Positions 26,122-33,048 of a DNA stretch of 33,048 bases are shown one piece after another. Numbering within the stretch: position 1 is the stretch's first letter; every line of letters starts with the position of its first letter. Source of the stretch: Lachnospiraceae bacterium. GTDB taxonomy: Bacteria > Bacillota > Clostridia > Lachnospirales > Lachnospiraceae. The stretch is taken from contig JAFQMS010000051.1 of NCBI GenBank assembly GCA_017396145.1, forward strand, positions 1 through 33,048, written 5' to 3'. Below the pieces are notes generated by a model. The model was given only the letters and a program-made list of their open reading frames with translations. It had not been told where the DNA came from and did not search any database. The position numbers and the translations under genes were made by a program.

Positions 26122-27519
26122 ATGGAAAACAGTAAAAAAACTATGGAAAAAATCGTTGCACTTGCAAAGGCAAGAGGATTTGTGTACCCAGGTTCTGAAA
26201 TCTATGGAGGTCTTGCTAATACATGGGATTATGGTAATCTAGGTGTTGAATTAAAGAATAATGTAAAAAAAGCATGGTGGCAGAAGTTTGTTATTGAGAA
26301 TCCTTATAATGTAGGTGTTGACTGTGCAATCCTAATGAATCCACAGACATGGGTGGCTTCAGGTCATCTTGGAGGATTTGCAGACCCACTTATGGACTGT
26401 AAGGAATGCCATGAAAGATTTAGAGCAGATAAACTTATTGAAGACTGGTATGCAGAAAATAACCAGACTATAGAAGGTTCAGTTGATGCATGGTCACATG
26501 AGGAGATGAAAAACTTTGTTGAAGAAAAGAACATTAAGTGTCCATCATGTGGAAAGCATAACTTTACAGATATTCGTCAGTTTAACCTTATGTTCAAGAC
26601 TTTTCAGGGTGTTACTGAGGATGCTAAGAATACAGTATATTTAAGACCAGAGACAGCACAGGGTATCTTTGTTAACTTTAAAAATGTACAAAGAACCTCA
26701 AGAAAGAAGGTACCATTTGGAATTGGACAGATTGGTAAATCATTTAGAAATGAGATTACTCCAGGTAACTTTACATTCAGAACTCGTGAGTTTGAGCAGA
26801 TGGAACTTGAGTTTTTCTGTAAGCCGGGTGAAGATATGGAATGGTTTGAATACTGGAGAGCTTTCTGTATTAATTGGTTAAAGGCTCTTGGTATTAAGGA
26901 TGAAGAGATGAGAGCAAGAGACCATTCTCCAGAAGAACTTTGCTTCTACAGTAAGGGAACTACAGACATTGAGTTCTTATTCCCATTTGGTTGGGGCGAA
27001 CTTTGGGGAATCGCAGACAGAACAGACTATGACTTAACACAGCACCAGAATGTGTCAGGTGAAGATATGTCATACTTTGATGATGAACTTAAGGAAAAAT
27101 ATGTACCATATGTTGTTGAGCCATCTCTTGGTGCAGACAGAGTGACACTTGCTTTCCTTTGTGCAGCATATGACGAGGAAGAGATTGCTGAGGGAGATGT
27201 AAGAACGGTGCTTCATTTCCACCCTGCATTAGCACCTGTTAAGATTGGTATTCTTCCACTTTCTAAGAAACTTAATGATGGAGCATTAAAGGTTTACGAA
27301 ATGCTTAGCAAGAAATATAACTGTGAATTTGATGACAGAGGTAATATTGGTAAGAGATACAGAAGACAGGATGAAATTGGAACACCATTTTGTATCACTT
27401 ATGACTTTGAGTCAGAGGAAGACAATGCAGTAACTATTAGAGATAGAGATACTATGCAGCAGGTTAGAGTAAAGATTGATGAATTAAAGGCTTATTTTGA
27501 AGATAAGTTTGAGTTTTAA
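26122..27519 (+). CDS. glyQS: Glycyl-tRNA synthetase, single-chain dimeric type
   Basis: A 465-aa class II synthetase. It charges tRNA-Gly in the cytoplasm. The early signature [20 protein letters not shown] is followed by zinc-type cysteines Cys93-x2-Cys96 and Cys140-x2-Cys143. [16 protein letters not shown] and the motif 2 loop [21 protein letters not shown] are present, and motif 3 is [14 protein letters not shown]. The C-terminal anticodon-binding domain begins near [15 protein letters not shown] chose ATG 26122 because GGAGG (26109-26113) lies eight bases upstream. The ATG at 26107 would place this ribosome site inside the coding region. It is the one-polypeptide alpha2 form, not the bacterial alpha2-beta2 enzyme. 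No T-box leader is visible in the 64 bases upstream. Confidence 0.96.
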   Translation: MENSKKTMEKIVALAKARGFVYPGSEIYGGLANTWDYGNLGVELKNNVKKAWWQKFVIENPYNVGVDCAILMNPQTWVASGHLGGFADPLMDCKECHERFRADKLIEDWYAENNQTIEGSVDAWSHEEMKNFVEEKNIKCPSCGKHNFTDIRQFNLMFKTFQGVTEDAKNTVYLRPETAQGIFVNFKNVQRTSRKKVPFGIGQIGKSFRNEITPGNFTFRTREFEQMELEFFCKPGEDMEWFEYWRAFCINWLKALGIKDEEMRARDHSPEELCFYSKGTTDIEFLFPFGWGELWGIADRTDYDLTQHQNVSGEDMSYFDDELKEKYVPYVVEPSLGADRVTLAFLCAAYDEEEIAEGDVRTVLHFHPALAPVKIGILPLSKKLNDGALKVYEMLSKKYNCEFDDRGNIGKRYRRQDEIGTPFCITYDFESEEDNAVTIRDRDTMQQVRVKIDELKAYFEDKFEF

Positions 27520-27524
27520 GTAGC

Positions 27525-27590
27525 GGCCCTATGTATTTTTGAAATGCCGGTTGCACGGCAAAGGCATTTCAAAAATACATAGGGCCTTTT
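27525..27590. terminator. Perfect 24-bp inverted repeat, terminator after glyQS
   Basis: The left arm at 27525-27548 (GGCCCTATGTATTTTTG...) is fully complementary to the right arm at 27563-27586 over 24 of 24 bases. They are separated by a 14-base loop, GGTTGCACGGCAAA (27549-27562), and followed by TTTT. It starts 5 bases after the glyQS stop. This is far longer than a normal terminator stem and could serve either strand, though the + side has only four T residues. Confidence 0.8.
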
Positions 27591-27660
27591 AGGTGACGGT
27601 TGCACGGCAAAAATCACTCTCCGCGCAGGGGTTTTCTTAAAGGGATGGCTGCACAGCAAA
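27549..27660 (+). repeat. Three copies of a GGYTGCACRGCAAA motif
   Basis: Copies lie at 27549-27562 and 27598-27611 (both GGTTGCACGGCAAA) and at 27647-27660 (GGCTGCACAGCAAA). Copy 1 is the loop of the 24-bp inverted repeat. Copy 2 is flanked by a short GTGA/TCAC stem (27593-27596 with 27614-27617). Copy 3 is followed by GGCATT, as is copy 1. By hand count, 27541-27660 has 59 G/C in 120 bases (49%), well above the AT-rich surroundings. The rest of the 27520-27801 gap holds AT-rich DNA and the promoter of the next gene. Confidence 0.85.
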
Positions 27661-27725
27661 GGCATTGGAAAAATATATAAAATTTTTTTAATGTATGTAA
27701 TTTGTCTTATTTTGTAAAGGTGGTA

Positions 27726-27754
27726 TTGAATTATTGTGCTTTATTTGATACAAT
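27726..27754 (+). promoter_or_regulatory. Sigma-A promoter for the PilZ gene
   Basis: TTGAAT (27726-27731), a 17-base spacer, then TACAAT (27749-27754) with TG one base before it (extended -10). It lies 47 bases upstream of the start codon, downstream of the glyQS terminator. Confidence 0.65.
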
Positions 27755-27801
27755 TAATAGATAAAGTAAGGCGATATAATCATTAGCTACGGAGAAGAGA
27801 C

Positions 27802-28434
27802 ATGCATATTAGTGAGATACCAGAGAATTCGAGAATAACTGTGATTGCTTCTATCAATAGAGAGTATATTGAGTTTGATACACATGTTATTGGTAAAAAA
27901 GGAGAGTATGTTCTTATTGAATTAATCAAGAATGATGAGGGTAAAGCAATTGGATTTACATCAGACAAAATCACATTAGATGTTTCTTATGTCATAGAAG
28001 AAGAAAAACCACCTTATATCTGGAGAAATGTTAAGATTGCTAATGTAAAGAAAGGAAACCATGCATATCAGATTTTAGCACAAAGTGTGGATGGTAAAAG
28101 AGAAAACAGAAGAGGTGCATATAGATTGTACCTCGGTGTTGATGCTATTCTTGATGTTCCGGGACATGTTAAATCAACTCGTGTTGTATTGAAAGACATT
28201 AGTTCTACAGGTTTTGCTTTTGTTTATAATGAAGAACTACCTAATGGTGCAATATGTAGAATTCATACTTCTATAGATAGTACAAAGATGGCGTTGACTG
28301 GTGGAATTGTAAGACAGCAAGTGCTAGATAATGGTAGAATAATATATGGATGCCATATGGACAAGTTTAGTAAAGAACTTGAGAAGTTCATTGCTCAAAA
28401 GCAAAGAGAGATTATCAATAGTAAGTTTAAATAA
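27802..28434 (+). CDS. PilZ-domain protein, probable c-di-GMP receptor
   Basis: A 210-aa protein with two parts. Residues about 1-95 are strand-rich and resemble the YcgR-type N-terminal domain. Residues about 100-200 form a PilZ domain. The c-di-GMP-binding signatures are intact: R103-R104-x3-R108 (RRGAYR) and D132-x-S134-x2-G137 (DISSTG). No signal peptide or membrane segment is seen, so it should be cytoplasmic. YcgR-like PilZ proteins slow motility or trigger other outputs when c-di-GMP rises; the output here is unknown. GGAGAAGAG lies just upstream of the ATG. The next gene encodes an HD-GYP protein, which would degrade the same messenger. Confidence 0.9.
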   Translation: MHISEIPENSRITVIASINREYIEFDTHVIGKKGEYVLIELIKNDEGKAIGFTSDKITLDVSYVIEEEKPPYIWRNVKIANVKKGNHAYQILAQSVDGKRENRRGAYRLYLGVDAILDVPGHVKSTRVVLKDISSTGFAFVYNEELPNGAICRIHTSIDSTKMALTGGIVRQQVLDNGRIIYGCHMDKFSKELEKFIAQKQREIINSKFK

Positions 28435-28469
28435 ACAGATTAAAGCATAATAAGAATCAGATTATTCTA

Positions 28470-28510
28470 TATAACTCGCAATCGAAAGATTTGTGAGTTA
28501 TAATTTTATG
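28470..28510 (+). terminator. Hairpin terminator after the PilZ gene
   Basis: TATAACTCGCAATC (28470-28483) pairs with GATTTGTGAGTTATA (28488-28502) with one bulge and one G-U pair, around a GAAA tetraloop. It is followed by ATTTTAT. The stem is strong and the T tract short, so termination may be partial. Confidence 0.6.
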
Positions 28511-28568
28511 TGTAAATATATAACATACAGTTTACTGATAATGAAGAGAATTATTAAGGAGAATGCAT

Positions 28569-29861
28569 ATGATAAAAGAAATATGTAATCATTTGGAGAC
28601 AATAATTGAACTGATATTAGTGTTTGGTTATATATATATTATTAAAAAGTATTTATTTTTGGAGCCAGATATGGATAAAAGCAAACAAAGTAAATACAAC
28701 ATAATATGCATTCTTGTTATTATAGGAACTTATTTTGTTCTTGGAGAGAATGCAATCTTGGTAACATTGGTTCTTAGTGCGTTAAGTATTAGTTTGGGAA
28801 GAAAGAATAAACGTGTATCAGGATTTTTCTTAATATTTCCTATGATGGGATATACTAATGGTTTTATGGTTCCAATAGTTGTTTTGCCATCACTACTTTT
28901 TGAATTTACACAGTTTCAGGAAAAAATATATAGTTTAGCGATTTATGCGGTTATAATACTTGGCTTACTTTTGTTTTATTTTAAAGGTAAGAATTGGCGT
29001 AGAAGGTTCGAAAAAGAACGAGAAAAGAGATTCATGCACAAATGGGAAAGAGTGTTTTTATGTATTGTGGGTCTGTTGCTGATAGCATATTCTTATACAA
29101 TGTCAACTGTGCCGTCAAAGGAAATCGCTGATACGCAGATTATTGCACATATGAAAGTAGATAAAATAATTACAGGAATTGTTGTGTTTGTTATAACACT
29201 TACTGTTATCATGCTTATAGCTCAGGGAAATAAAAGACATTACTATTATGAGCAGTCCAGACTTAGAAGCGAAAAAATCGAAAAGATGTCTAAACAAATG
29301 GTACTTGCTCTTGCAAACACCATAGATGCCAAGGATTCATATACTAATGGTCATTCTACAAGGGTTGCTAAATATTCAGTAATGATTGCAAAACAATTAG
29401 GTTATGATGGCGAAAAACTTGAGCAGTTAGAATATGCGGCAATGCTTCATGATATTGGAAAGATTGGAGTGCCCAGAGAAATTATCAATAAACCTTCCAG
29501 ACTTACAGATGAAGAATATGAGATTATTAAAACTCATCCGGGAATTGGTGCAAGTATTTTGAAAGAAATATCAGAAATACCGGATATAGCCATTGGGGCA
29601 AGATGGCATCATGAAAGATATGATGGAAAAGGATATCCAGATAAATTAACTGGAGACAGCATACCTCAACTTGCTAGAATAATAGGTGTAGCAGATGCTT
29701 ATGACGCTATGACATCTAAAAGAAGTTATAGAGATGTTTTGGCGCAGGATATTGTAAGGAGTGAAATTAAAAAGGGAAAGGGAACTCAATTTGATCCTGT
29801 TGTTGCAGAAGTTATGTTAGAATTAATAGATGAAGATAAGAATTATGTAATGCATGAATAA
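28569..29861 (+). CDS. Membrane HD-GYP domain protein, probable c-di-GMP phosphodiesterase
   Basis: A 430-aa protein. The N-terminal half has about six hydrophobic segments (for example IIELILVFGYIYII, IICILVIIGTYFVL, IYSLAIYAVIILGLLLFYF, VFLCIVGLLLIAYSY, IITGIVVFVITLTVIMLIA), so it is an integral membrane sensor. The C-terminal half is an HD-GYP domain: H261 in NGHSTRVAKYS, H294-D295-I-G-K-I-G, H323 in KTHPG, H347-H348-E-R-Y-D-G-K-G355-Y-P357, and D376 in VADAYDAM. The metal ligands expected of the family are all present, so it should hydrolyse c-di-GMP. The start at 28569 is seven bases after AAGGAG (28556-28561); an ATG at 28563 is too close. spoVAA follows 54 bases downstream. Confidence 0.92.
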   Translation: MIKEICNHLETIIELILVFGYIYIIKKYLFLEPDMDKSKQSKYNIICILVIIGTYFVLGENAILVTLVLSALSISLGRKNKRVSGFFLIFPMMGYTNGFMVPIVVLPSLLFEFTQFQEKIYSLAIYAVIILGLLLFYFKGKNWRRRFEKEREKRFMHKWERVFLCIVGLLLIAYSYTMSTVPSKEIADTQIIAHMKVDKIITGIVVFVITLTVIMLIAQGNKRHYYYEQSRLRSEKIEKMSKQMVLALANTIDAKDSYTNGHSTRVAKYSVMIAKQLGYDGEKLEQLEYAAMLHDIGKIGVPREIINKPSRLTDEEYEIIKTHPGIGASILKEISEIPDIAIGARWHHERYDGKGYPDKLTGDSIPQLARIIGVADAYDAMTSKRSYRDVLAQDIVRSEIKKGKGTQFDPVVAEVMLELIDEDKNYVMHE

Positions 29862-29884
29862 TATTTCCCATTAAGTAAATAATA
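29856..29884 (+). promoter_or_regulatory. Sigma-G-like promoter for the spoVA genes
   Basis: GAATA (29856-29860) fits the forespore -35 GHATR. After 17 bases AATAATA (29878-29884) fits the sigma-G -10 CATNHTA except for the first base. The -35 overlaps the HD-GYP stop codon. spoVA is under sigma-G in Bacillus, and the position, 31 bases before the spoVAA start, is right. The AT-rich context makes a chance match possible. Confidence 0.5.
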
Positions 29885-29915
29885 ACACTAAATCTTTAAG
29901 GTGGGAGATACTGTT

Positions 29916-30557
29916 TTGAATGAGGGAGCAATAAAAGGGATAAATCTATATATTAAAATTGAACAAGATACATTAACCTATAACAAAAAAGTGTTTATAA
30001 GTGACATAGGAAAACTATATTGCACCAACTATGAGATTGTAAAACAAGTTGGTGCAATTTGCCTTTATACCATAAAAGATAACAAAGACAATAAGTATAT
30101 GTTTAGTATTATGACTGTTGTTAGGGAGATTAACCGACAGTTTCCAGGTATAAATGTAGTTAATCTGGGAGAAAATGAGTTTATTGTAGATTACAGGCTT
30201 CCTAAGAAACAATCTAATTGGTCTGAGGTGTTAAAGGTTGTTTTAGTAAGTTTTATCATTTTCTTTGGAGCAGCATTTACAATTATGGCATTCAACGAGG
30301 ATGTAAGTGTTAAAAGTATATTTGAACTAATATATAAACTTTTCAATATGGAAAACAGAAAGCAACTTAGGATTCTGGAAATAGCATATAGTATTGGAAT
30401 AGGTTTAGGGATAATTACCTTTTTTAATCATTTCTCCAAGTATAAGGATGAAAATGATCCAACACCTTTACAGATAGAACTTAGAAAACACGAAGAAGAT
30501 ACTAATAAAGCCTTGCTTGCAGATGCGTCAAGAGAAGGGAAGATGCATGATATTTAA
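29916..30557 (+). CDS. spoVAA: Stage V sporulation protein AA
   Basis: A 213-aa protein from a TTG start at 29916. The N-terminal half is soluble (IKGINLYIKIEQDTLTYNKKVFISDIGKLYC), and two membrane segments follow (VVLVSFIIFFGAAFTIMAF and IAYSIGIGLGIITFFNHF), as in SpoVAA. The SpoVA proteins sit in the spore inner membrane and move dipicolinic acid during sporulation and germination. The TTG was chosen because GGGAG (29903-29907) lies eight bases upstream. GTG 29901, in frame, would put that site inside the gene, though TTTAAGG precedes it. The gene overlaps spoVAB by 11 bases. The role of SpoVAA within the complex is poorly defined. Confidence 0.9.
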   Translation: MNEGAIKGINLYIKIEQDTLTYNKKVFISDIGKLYCTNYEIVKQVGAICLYTIKDNKDNKYMFSIMTVVREINRQFPGINVVNLGENEFIVDYRLPKKQSNWSEVLKVVLVSFIIFFGAAFTIMAFNEDVSVKSIFELIYKLFNMENRKQLRILEIAYSIGIGLGIITFFNHFSKYKDENDPTPLQIELRKHEEDTNKALLADASREGKMHDI

Positions 30558-30954
30558 AGATTTGGCTATGGGATTTGTAGGTTTATGTGGTGGAGTTTTA
30601 GTGGCCGCCGGCTTATTTGCATTTATTGTAATAATTGGAGTTGTTACAAGGCTTATATCTAGAACAAATACAGCAAAACATGTGTTAACTTATGAGAATG
30701 TGATAGCCGCAGGAGCAACTATAGGTAATGTTGTATATGTATTTAGAGTTGATTTACCTATGGGGATTATAGGTCTTATATTATTGGGAGTATTTGCTGG
30801 GATGTTTGTGGGATGTCTTAGTGCATCATTGGCAGAAATGCTTAAGGTTATGCCGGCCTTTGAAAAAAGAATTGATTTGAAAAAAGGAACAGCCTATGTT
30901 ATCTGTGCTTTTGCTGTAGGCAAGATGGTGGGAAGTATACTTTGGCTATGGTAA
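30547..30954 (+). CDS. spoVAB: Stage V sporulation protein AB
   Basis: A 135-aa membrane protein with about four hydrophobic segments (VGLCGGVLVAAGLFAFIVIIGV, VIAAGATIGNVVYVF, MGIIGLILLGVFAGMFVGCL, GTAYVICAFAVGKMVGSILW). The GCLSASLAEMLKVMPAFEKR stretch and the overall build match SpoVAB. The start at ATG 30547 is preceded by GAAGGGA (30534-30540) at six bases and overlaps the end of spoVAA by 11 bases, indicating coupling. An in-frame ATG at 30517 lacks a site. It belongs to the spore inner-membrane SpoVA system. Confidence 0.92.
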   Translation: MIFKDLAMGFVGLCGGVLVAAGLFAFIVIIGVVTRLISRTNTAKHVLTYENVIAAGATIGNVVYVFRVDLPMGIIGLILLGVFAGMFVGCLSASLAEMLKVMPAFEKRIDLKKGTAYVICAFAVGKMVGSILWLW

Positions 30955-31011
30955 ATATAGATTTAAAACAACATTTTAATATAATTAATGTTACAGGGAG
31001 AGGGGAAGAAT

Positions 31012-31485
31012 ATGAATAGCGAAAACAGGGTGGTTACAAAAGAAGAACAGCAAAAAGCATATAATGAATATGTTAAAGAGGTTACACCTGTGCATAGCAC
31101 AGCCCTTAATATGTTATGGGCATTTTTAGTAGGAGGTGCTATCTGTACTTTCGGGCAGTTTGTCACAGATTCTCTCCTTGGATTTGGAATTGGAGAAAAA
31201 GACGCATTAGGATATACAAGTCTTATACTAATTCTCATAAGTGCTGTAACAACGGGATTAGGGTGGTATGCAAAACTGGCAAAATACGCAGGTGCAGGTG
31301 CGGTTGTTCCTATAACAGGTTTTGCCAATTCTGTTGCAAGTTCGGCAATAGAGTTTAAAAAAGAAGGATGGGTATTTGGAGTTGGATGTAGAATATTCCA
31401 AATTGCAGGACCGGTAATATTATATGGCATCGTTACAAGTTGGATACTTGGATTGGCATATTGGGTTATTATGCTTCTTAGATAG
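31012..31485 (+). CDS. spoVAC: Stage V sporulation protein AC (DPA channel component)
   Basis: A 157-aa membrane protein. The soluble N-terminal segment has the SpoVAC signature QQKAYNEYVKEVTPVHS, then hydrophobic segments around NMLWAFLVGGAICTFGQF, YTSLILILISAVTTGLGWY, PITGFANSVASSAIEFKKEG and the C-terminal ILGLAYWVIMLLR. In Bacillus SpoVAC is a mechanosensitive channel that releases dipicolinic acid. The start follows GGGAGAGGGG (30997-31006). An in-frame ATG at 30988 lies ahead of that site and is rejected. The usual partners spoVAD and spoVAE do not follow; the next gene is a nucleotidase lipoprotein. Confidence 0.95.
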   Translation: MNSENRVVTKEEQQKAYNEYVKEVTPVHSTALNMLWAFLVGGAICTFGQFVTDSLLGFGIGEKDALGYTSLILILISAVTTGLGWYAKLAKYAGAGAVVPITGFANSVASSAIEFKKEGWVFGVGCRIFQIAGPVILYGIVTSWILGLAYWVIMLLR

Positions 31486-31530
31486 AGTTGATGGCGAGTT
31501 GTTAATATTTAATGTAAAAGTTCCTGGAAA

Positions 31531-31556
31531 AATGTAAAGAGTTACATTGCTTTCTT
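31531..31556 (+). terminator. Weak hairpin after spoVAC, possible terminator
   Basis: AATGTAA (31531-31537) pairs perfectly with TTACATT (31542-31548) around an AGAG loop, followed by GCTTTCTT. The stem is AT-rich and the T tract interrupted, so it is a weak candidate. It is the only hairpin near the end of the spoVA genes. Confidence 0.35.
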
Positions 31557-31575
31557 ACGGAAAATGTGATAAAAA
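31547..31575 (+). promoter_or_regulatory. Candidate promoter for the nucleotidase lipoprotein
   Basis: TTGCTT (31547-31552), a 17-base spacer, then TG-A-TAAAAA (-10 at 31570-31575). It is an incomplete match, rescued partly by the extended -10. A further AGCCAT/ATGGCT hairpin (31617-31622 with 31630-31635) lies in the leader. Confidence 0.35.
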
Positions 31576-31667
31576 CGTTATTATAAGATATACATTTAAA
31601 ACAGGAACTTTAGACAAGCCATATATATAATGGCTGGTTAAGAATTCTTTAGAAAAGAGGTATACAT

Positions 31668-33048
31668 ATGAAGGTATTTAAATGTACAGTAGTAAAGAAA
31701 AGATTAATATTACTAATGATGATATGCTGTCTGGCATTTGCAGGCTGCGATTCGTCAGAAAAAGAAACAGATGACAAGAAAGAGACAAATGCAGGGGATT
31801 TAGAAAAGGTTGATAATTCAGATATTGTAGTTTTATTTACTAATGATGTTCACTGTGGTATTGAAGAAGGATTGGGATATGCAGGTGTTGCATCTTATAA
31901 AGACAGGATGTTGGATAAAACACCGTATGTTACACTTGTGGACTGCGGTGATGCCATTCAGGGAGACTATATTGGAGTTATATCTAATGGTGAATATATT
32001 GTAGATATAATGAACGAAGTTGGTTACGATATGGCTATACTTGGTAATCATGAATTTGATTATGGAATGGAGCAGTTGTCCAAATTAATAGATAAAGCTA
32101 AGGCTTCCTATATGGCATGTAATATTACATATACCGGTAAGGGAGAAAGTGCTTTGTCTAAAGTAAAACCATATGAGATTAAGGAATATGGTGACACTAA
32201 GATTGCGTATATAGGAGTTTCTACTCCAGAAACTACAACAAAGTCAACTCATACATATTTTATGGAAGATGGAGAATTTGTATATGATTTTGCTGGTGGT
32301 AATGGAGATGAGTTCTATGATTTAGTACAAAAAAATATTGATGAATGTAAGGATAAGGGAGCAGACTATATATTTTTGCTTACTCATCTAGGTGATGCTA
32401 TGGAATCATCCCCATACACTTCTACAGAACTTGTAGCCCAGATTGAGGGAGTGGATGTTGTCCTTGATGCTCATTCTCATAGTACAGTGGCATGCAGAGT
32501 TTTAAAAGATGAAGTAGGTGAAGAGGTTTTAGTAGCGTCTACAGGAACAAAACTTGATAACATGGGACAAGTTGTTATTACAACAGACGGAAACATATAT
32601 ACAGGTCTTGTTGACCATTATGAGTATAAAGATGAAGAGGTTGATAAATATATTAGTAATATTAAAGCACAGTATGAGGAAGAAATGGGCAAAAAAGTTG
32701 CAAGTAGTGACATCGGATTAAGTTGTAGCAATGAAGAAGGAATCAGACTTGTAAGAAATAGAGAAACAGCTATAGGTAACCTTTGTGCAGATGCTTATAG
32801 AATAGTTGGTGGCGCTGATGTAGGAATGGTTAATGGTGGCGGTATTCGTGCAGACTTACCGGCGGGAGATATAACCTATGCAGATATAATTGGAGTGCAT
32901 CCATTTGGTAATACTTTATGTGTTGCCAAGGTATCAGGTCAGGAGATTGCAGATGTATTAGAGATAGGGGCTGTGGCTGCTGTTAAAGAAGTATCTGAAA
33001 ACGGATTGGCAGCAGGAGAGAACGGAAGTTTTATGAATGTTTCAGGAC
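31668..33048 (+). CDS. 5'-nucleotidase / metallophosphatase family lipoprotein (3' partial)
   Basis: The first 460 residues are present; the gene runs off the right edge. A lipoprotein signal ends in lipobox F-A-G-C27. The catalytic metallophosphoesterase domain has all usual blocks: T-N-D60-V-H62, D92-C-G-D95, G126-N-H-E-F-D131, L-T-H-L-G-D, and D-A-H-S-H-S. The 5'-nucleotidase C-terminal substrate domain follows (IGNLCADAYRIVGGADVGMVNGGGIRADLPAG). It would sit outside the membrane and release phosphate from nucleotides or UDP-sugars. The ribosome site AAGAGG (31655-31660) precedes ATG 31668. The usual GHTH-type final motif is DAHSHS here, a known variant. It is not functionally tied to spoVA and probably has its own promoter. 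Confidence 0.92.
   Translation, partial: MKVFKCTVVKKRLILLMMICCLAFAGCDSSEKETDDKKETNAGDLEKVDNSDIVVLFTNDVHCGIEEGLGYAGVASYKDRMLDKTPYVTLVDCGDAIQGDYIGVISNGEYIVDIMNEVGYDMAILGNHEFDYGMEQLSKLIDKAKASYMACNITYTGKGESALSKVKPYEIKEYGDTKIAYIGVSTPETTTKSTHTYFMEDGEFVYDFAGGNGDEFYDLVQKNIDECKDKGADYIFLLTHLGDAMESSPYTSTELVAQIEGVDVVLDAHSHSTVACRVLKDEVGEEVLVASTGTKLDNMGQVVITTDGNIYTGLVDHYEYKDEEVDKYISNIKAQYEEEMGKKVASSDIGLSCSNEEGIRLVRNRETAIGNLCADAYRIVGGADVGMVNGGGIRADLPAGDITYADIIGVHPFGNTLCVAKVSGQEIADVLEIGAVAAVKEVSENGLAAGENGSFMNVSG

Noticed and set aside
27525-27670. Insertion sequence or attachment site at the palindromic element
   Set aside because: No transposase or integrase in the window and no target-site duplication that I can see around the arms.
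27751-27777. Sigma-28 (flagellar) promoter before the PilZ gene: GGCGATAT resembles the -10 GCCGATAA
   Set aside because: No TAAA-type -35 at the required distance; the sigma-A match at 27726-27754 is better.
30963-31430. 155-aa minus-strand open frame opposite spoVAC
   Set aside because: It overlaps a well-recognised spoVAC gene over its whole length and its product looks like no known family.
31617-31635. AGCCAT/ATGGCT hairpin in the nucleotidase leader as a riboswitch or terminator
   Set aside because: Six base pairs around an AT loop without a T tract or any known aptamer sequence; too little support.

Overview
This window is AT-rich and almost entirely coding. Nearly every gene lies on the + strand. 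Gene content and order point to an endospore-forming, Gram-positive anaerobe of the class Clostridia, most likely family Lachnospiraceae. The order is spoIIAA-spoIIAB-sigF, addB-addA, hslO, an M16C peptidase, era-recO-glyQS, then spoVAA-AB-AC. Strong AGGAGG-type ribosome sites and several GTG/TTG starts agree with this. I cannot name a genus from sequence alone.

Layout. Positions 1-1675 hold the tail of a putative zinc-peptidase-like protein and a secreted lipoprotein, closed by a terminator. Positions 1801-7715 hold a giant (1942 aa) exported protein: a beta-helix made of about two dozen AGIG-type repeats, then MBG/Ig-like domains, an acidic linker and a C-terminal membrane anchor. Positions 7806-9473 carry an unannotated 49-aa ORF and a zinc-ribbon/TPR membrane protein. 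Positions 9560-11130 are the sigma-F operon (anti-anti-sigma, anti-sigma kinase, sigma-F). It converges on a small minus-strand FMN-binding-like membrane protein (11134-11565).

Positions 11720-18738 encode the AddAB helicase-nuclease. They are followed by a SAM methyltransferase, the redox chaperone Hsp33, a presequence-protease-like M16C peptidase, Era, RecO, an unknown membrane-anchored protein and glycyl-tRNA synthetase. The 280-bp gap after glyQS is the oddest DNA here. It has a perfect 24-bp inverted repeat that acts as a terminator, and three copies of a GGYTGCACRGCAAA motif at roughly 49% GC. After it come a PilZ protein and an HD-GYP protein (a candidate c-di-GMP receptor and phosphodiesterase pair), then spoVAA-AB-AC behind a sigma-G-like promoter. 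A 5'-nucleotidase-family lipoprotein runs off the right edge.

Functionally the window combines forespore control and late spore functions (spoIIA, spoVA), recombination and repair (AddAB, RecO), translation and ribosome assembly (Era, GlyRS), protein quality control (Hsp33, M16C), c-di-GMP signalling and cell-surface proteins. I see no prophage, insertion sequence, CRISPR array or defence island. The best candidates for something undescribed are the post-glyQS repeat element, the 49-aa ORF with its zinc-ribbon/TPR partner, and the giant beta-helix protein.
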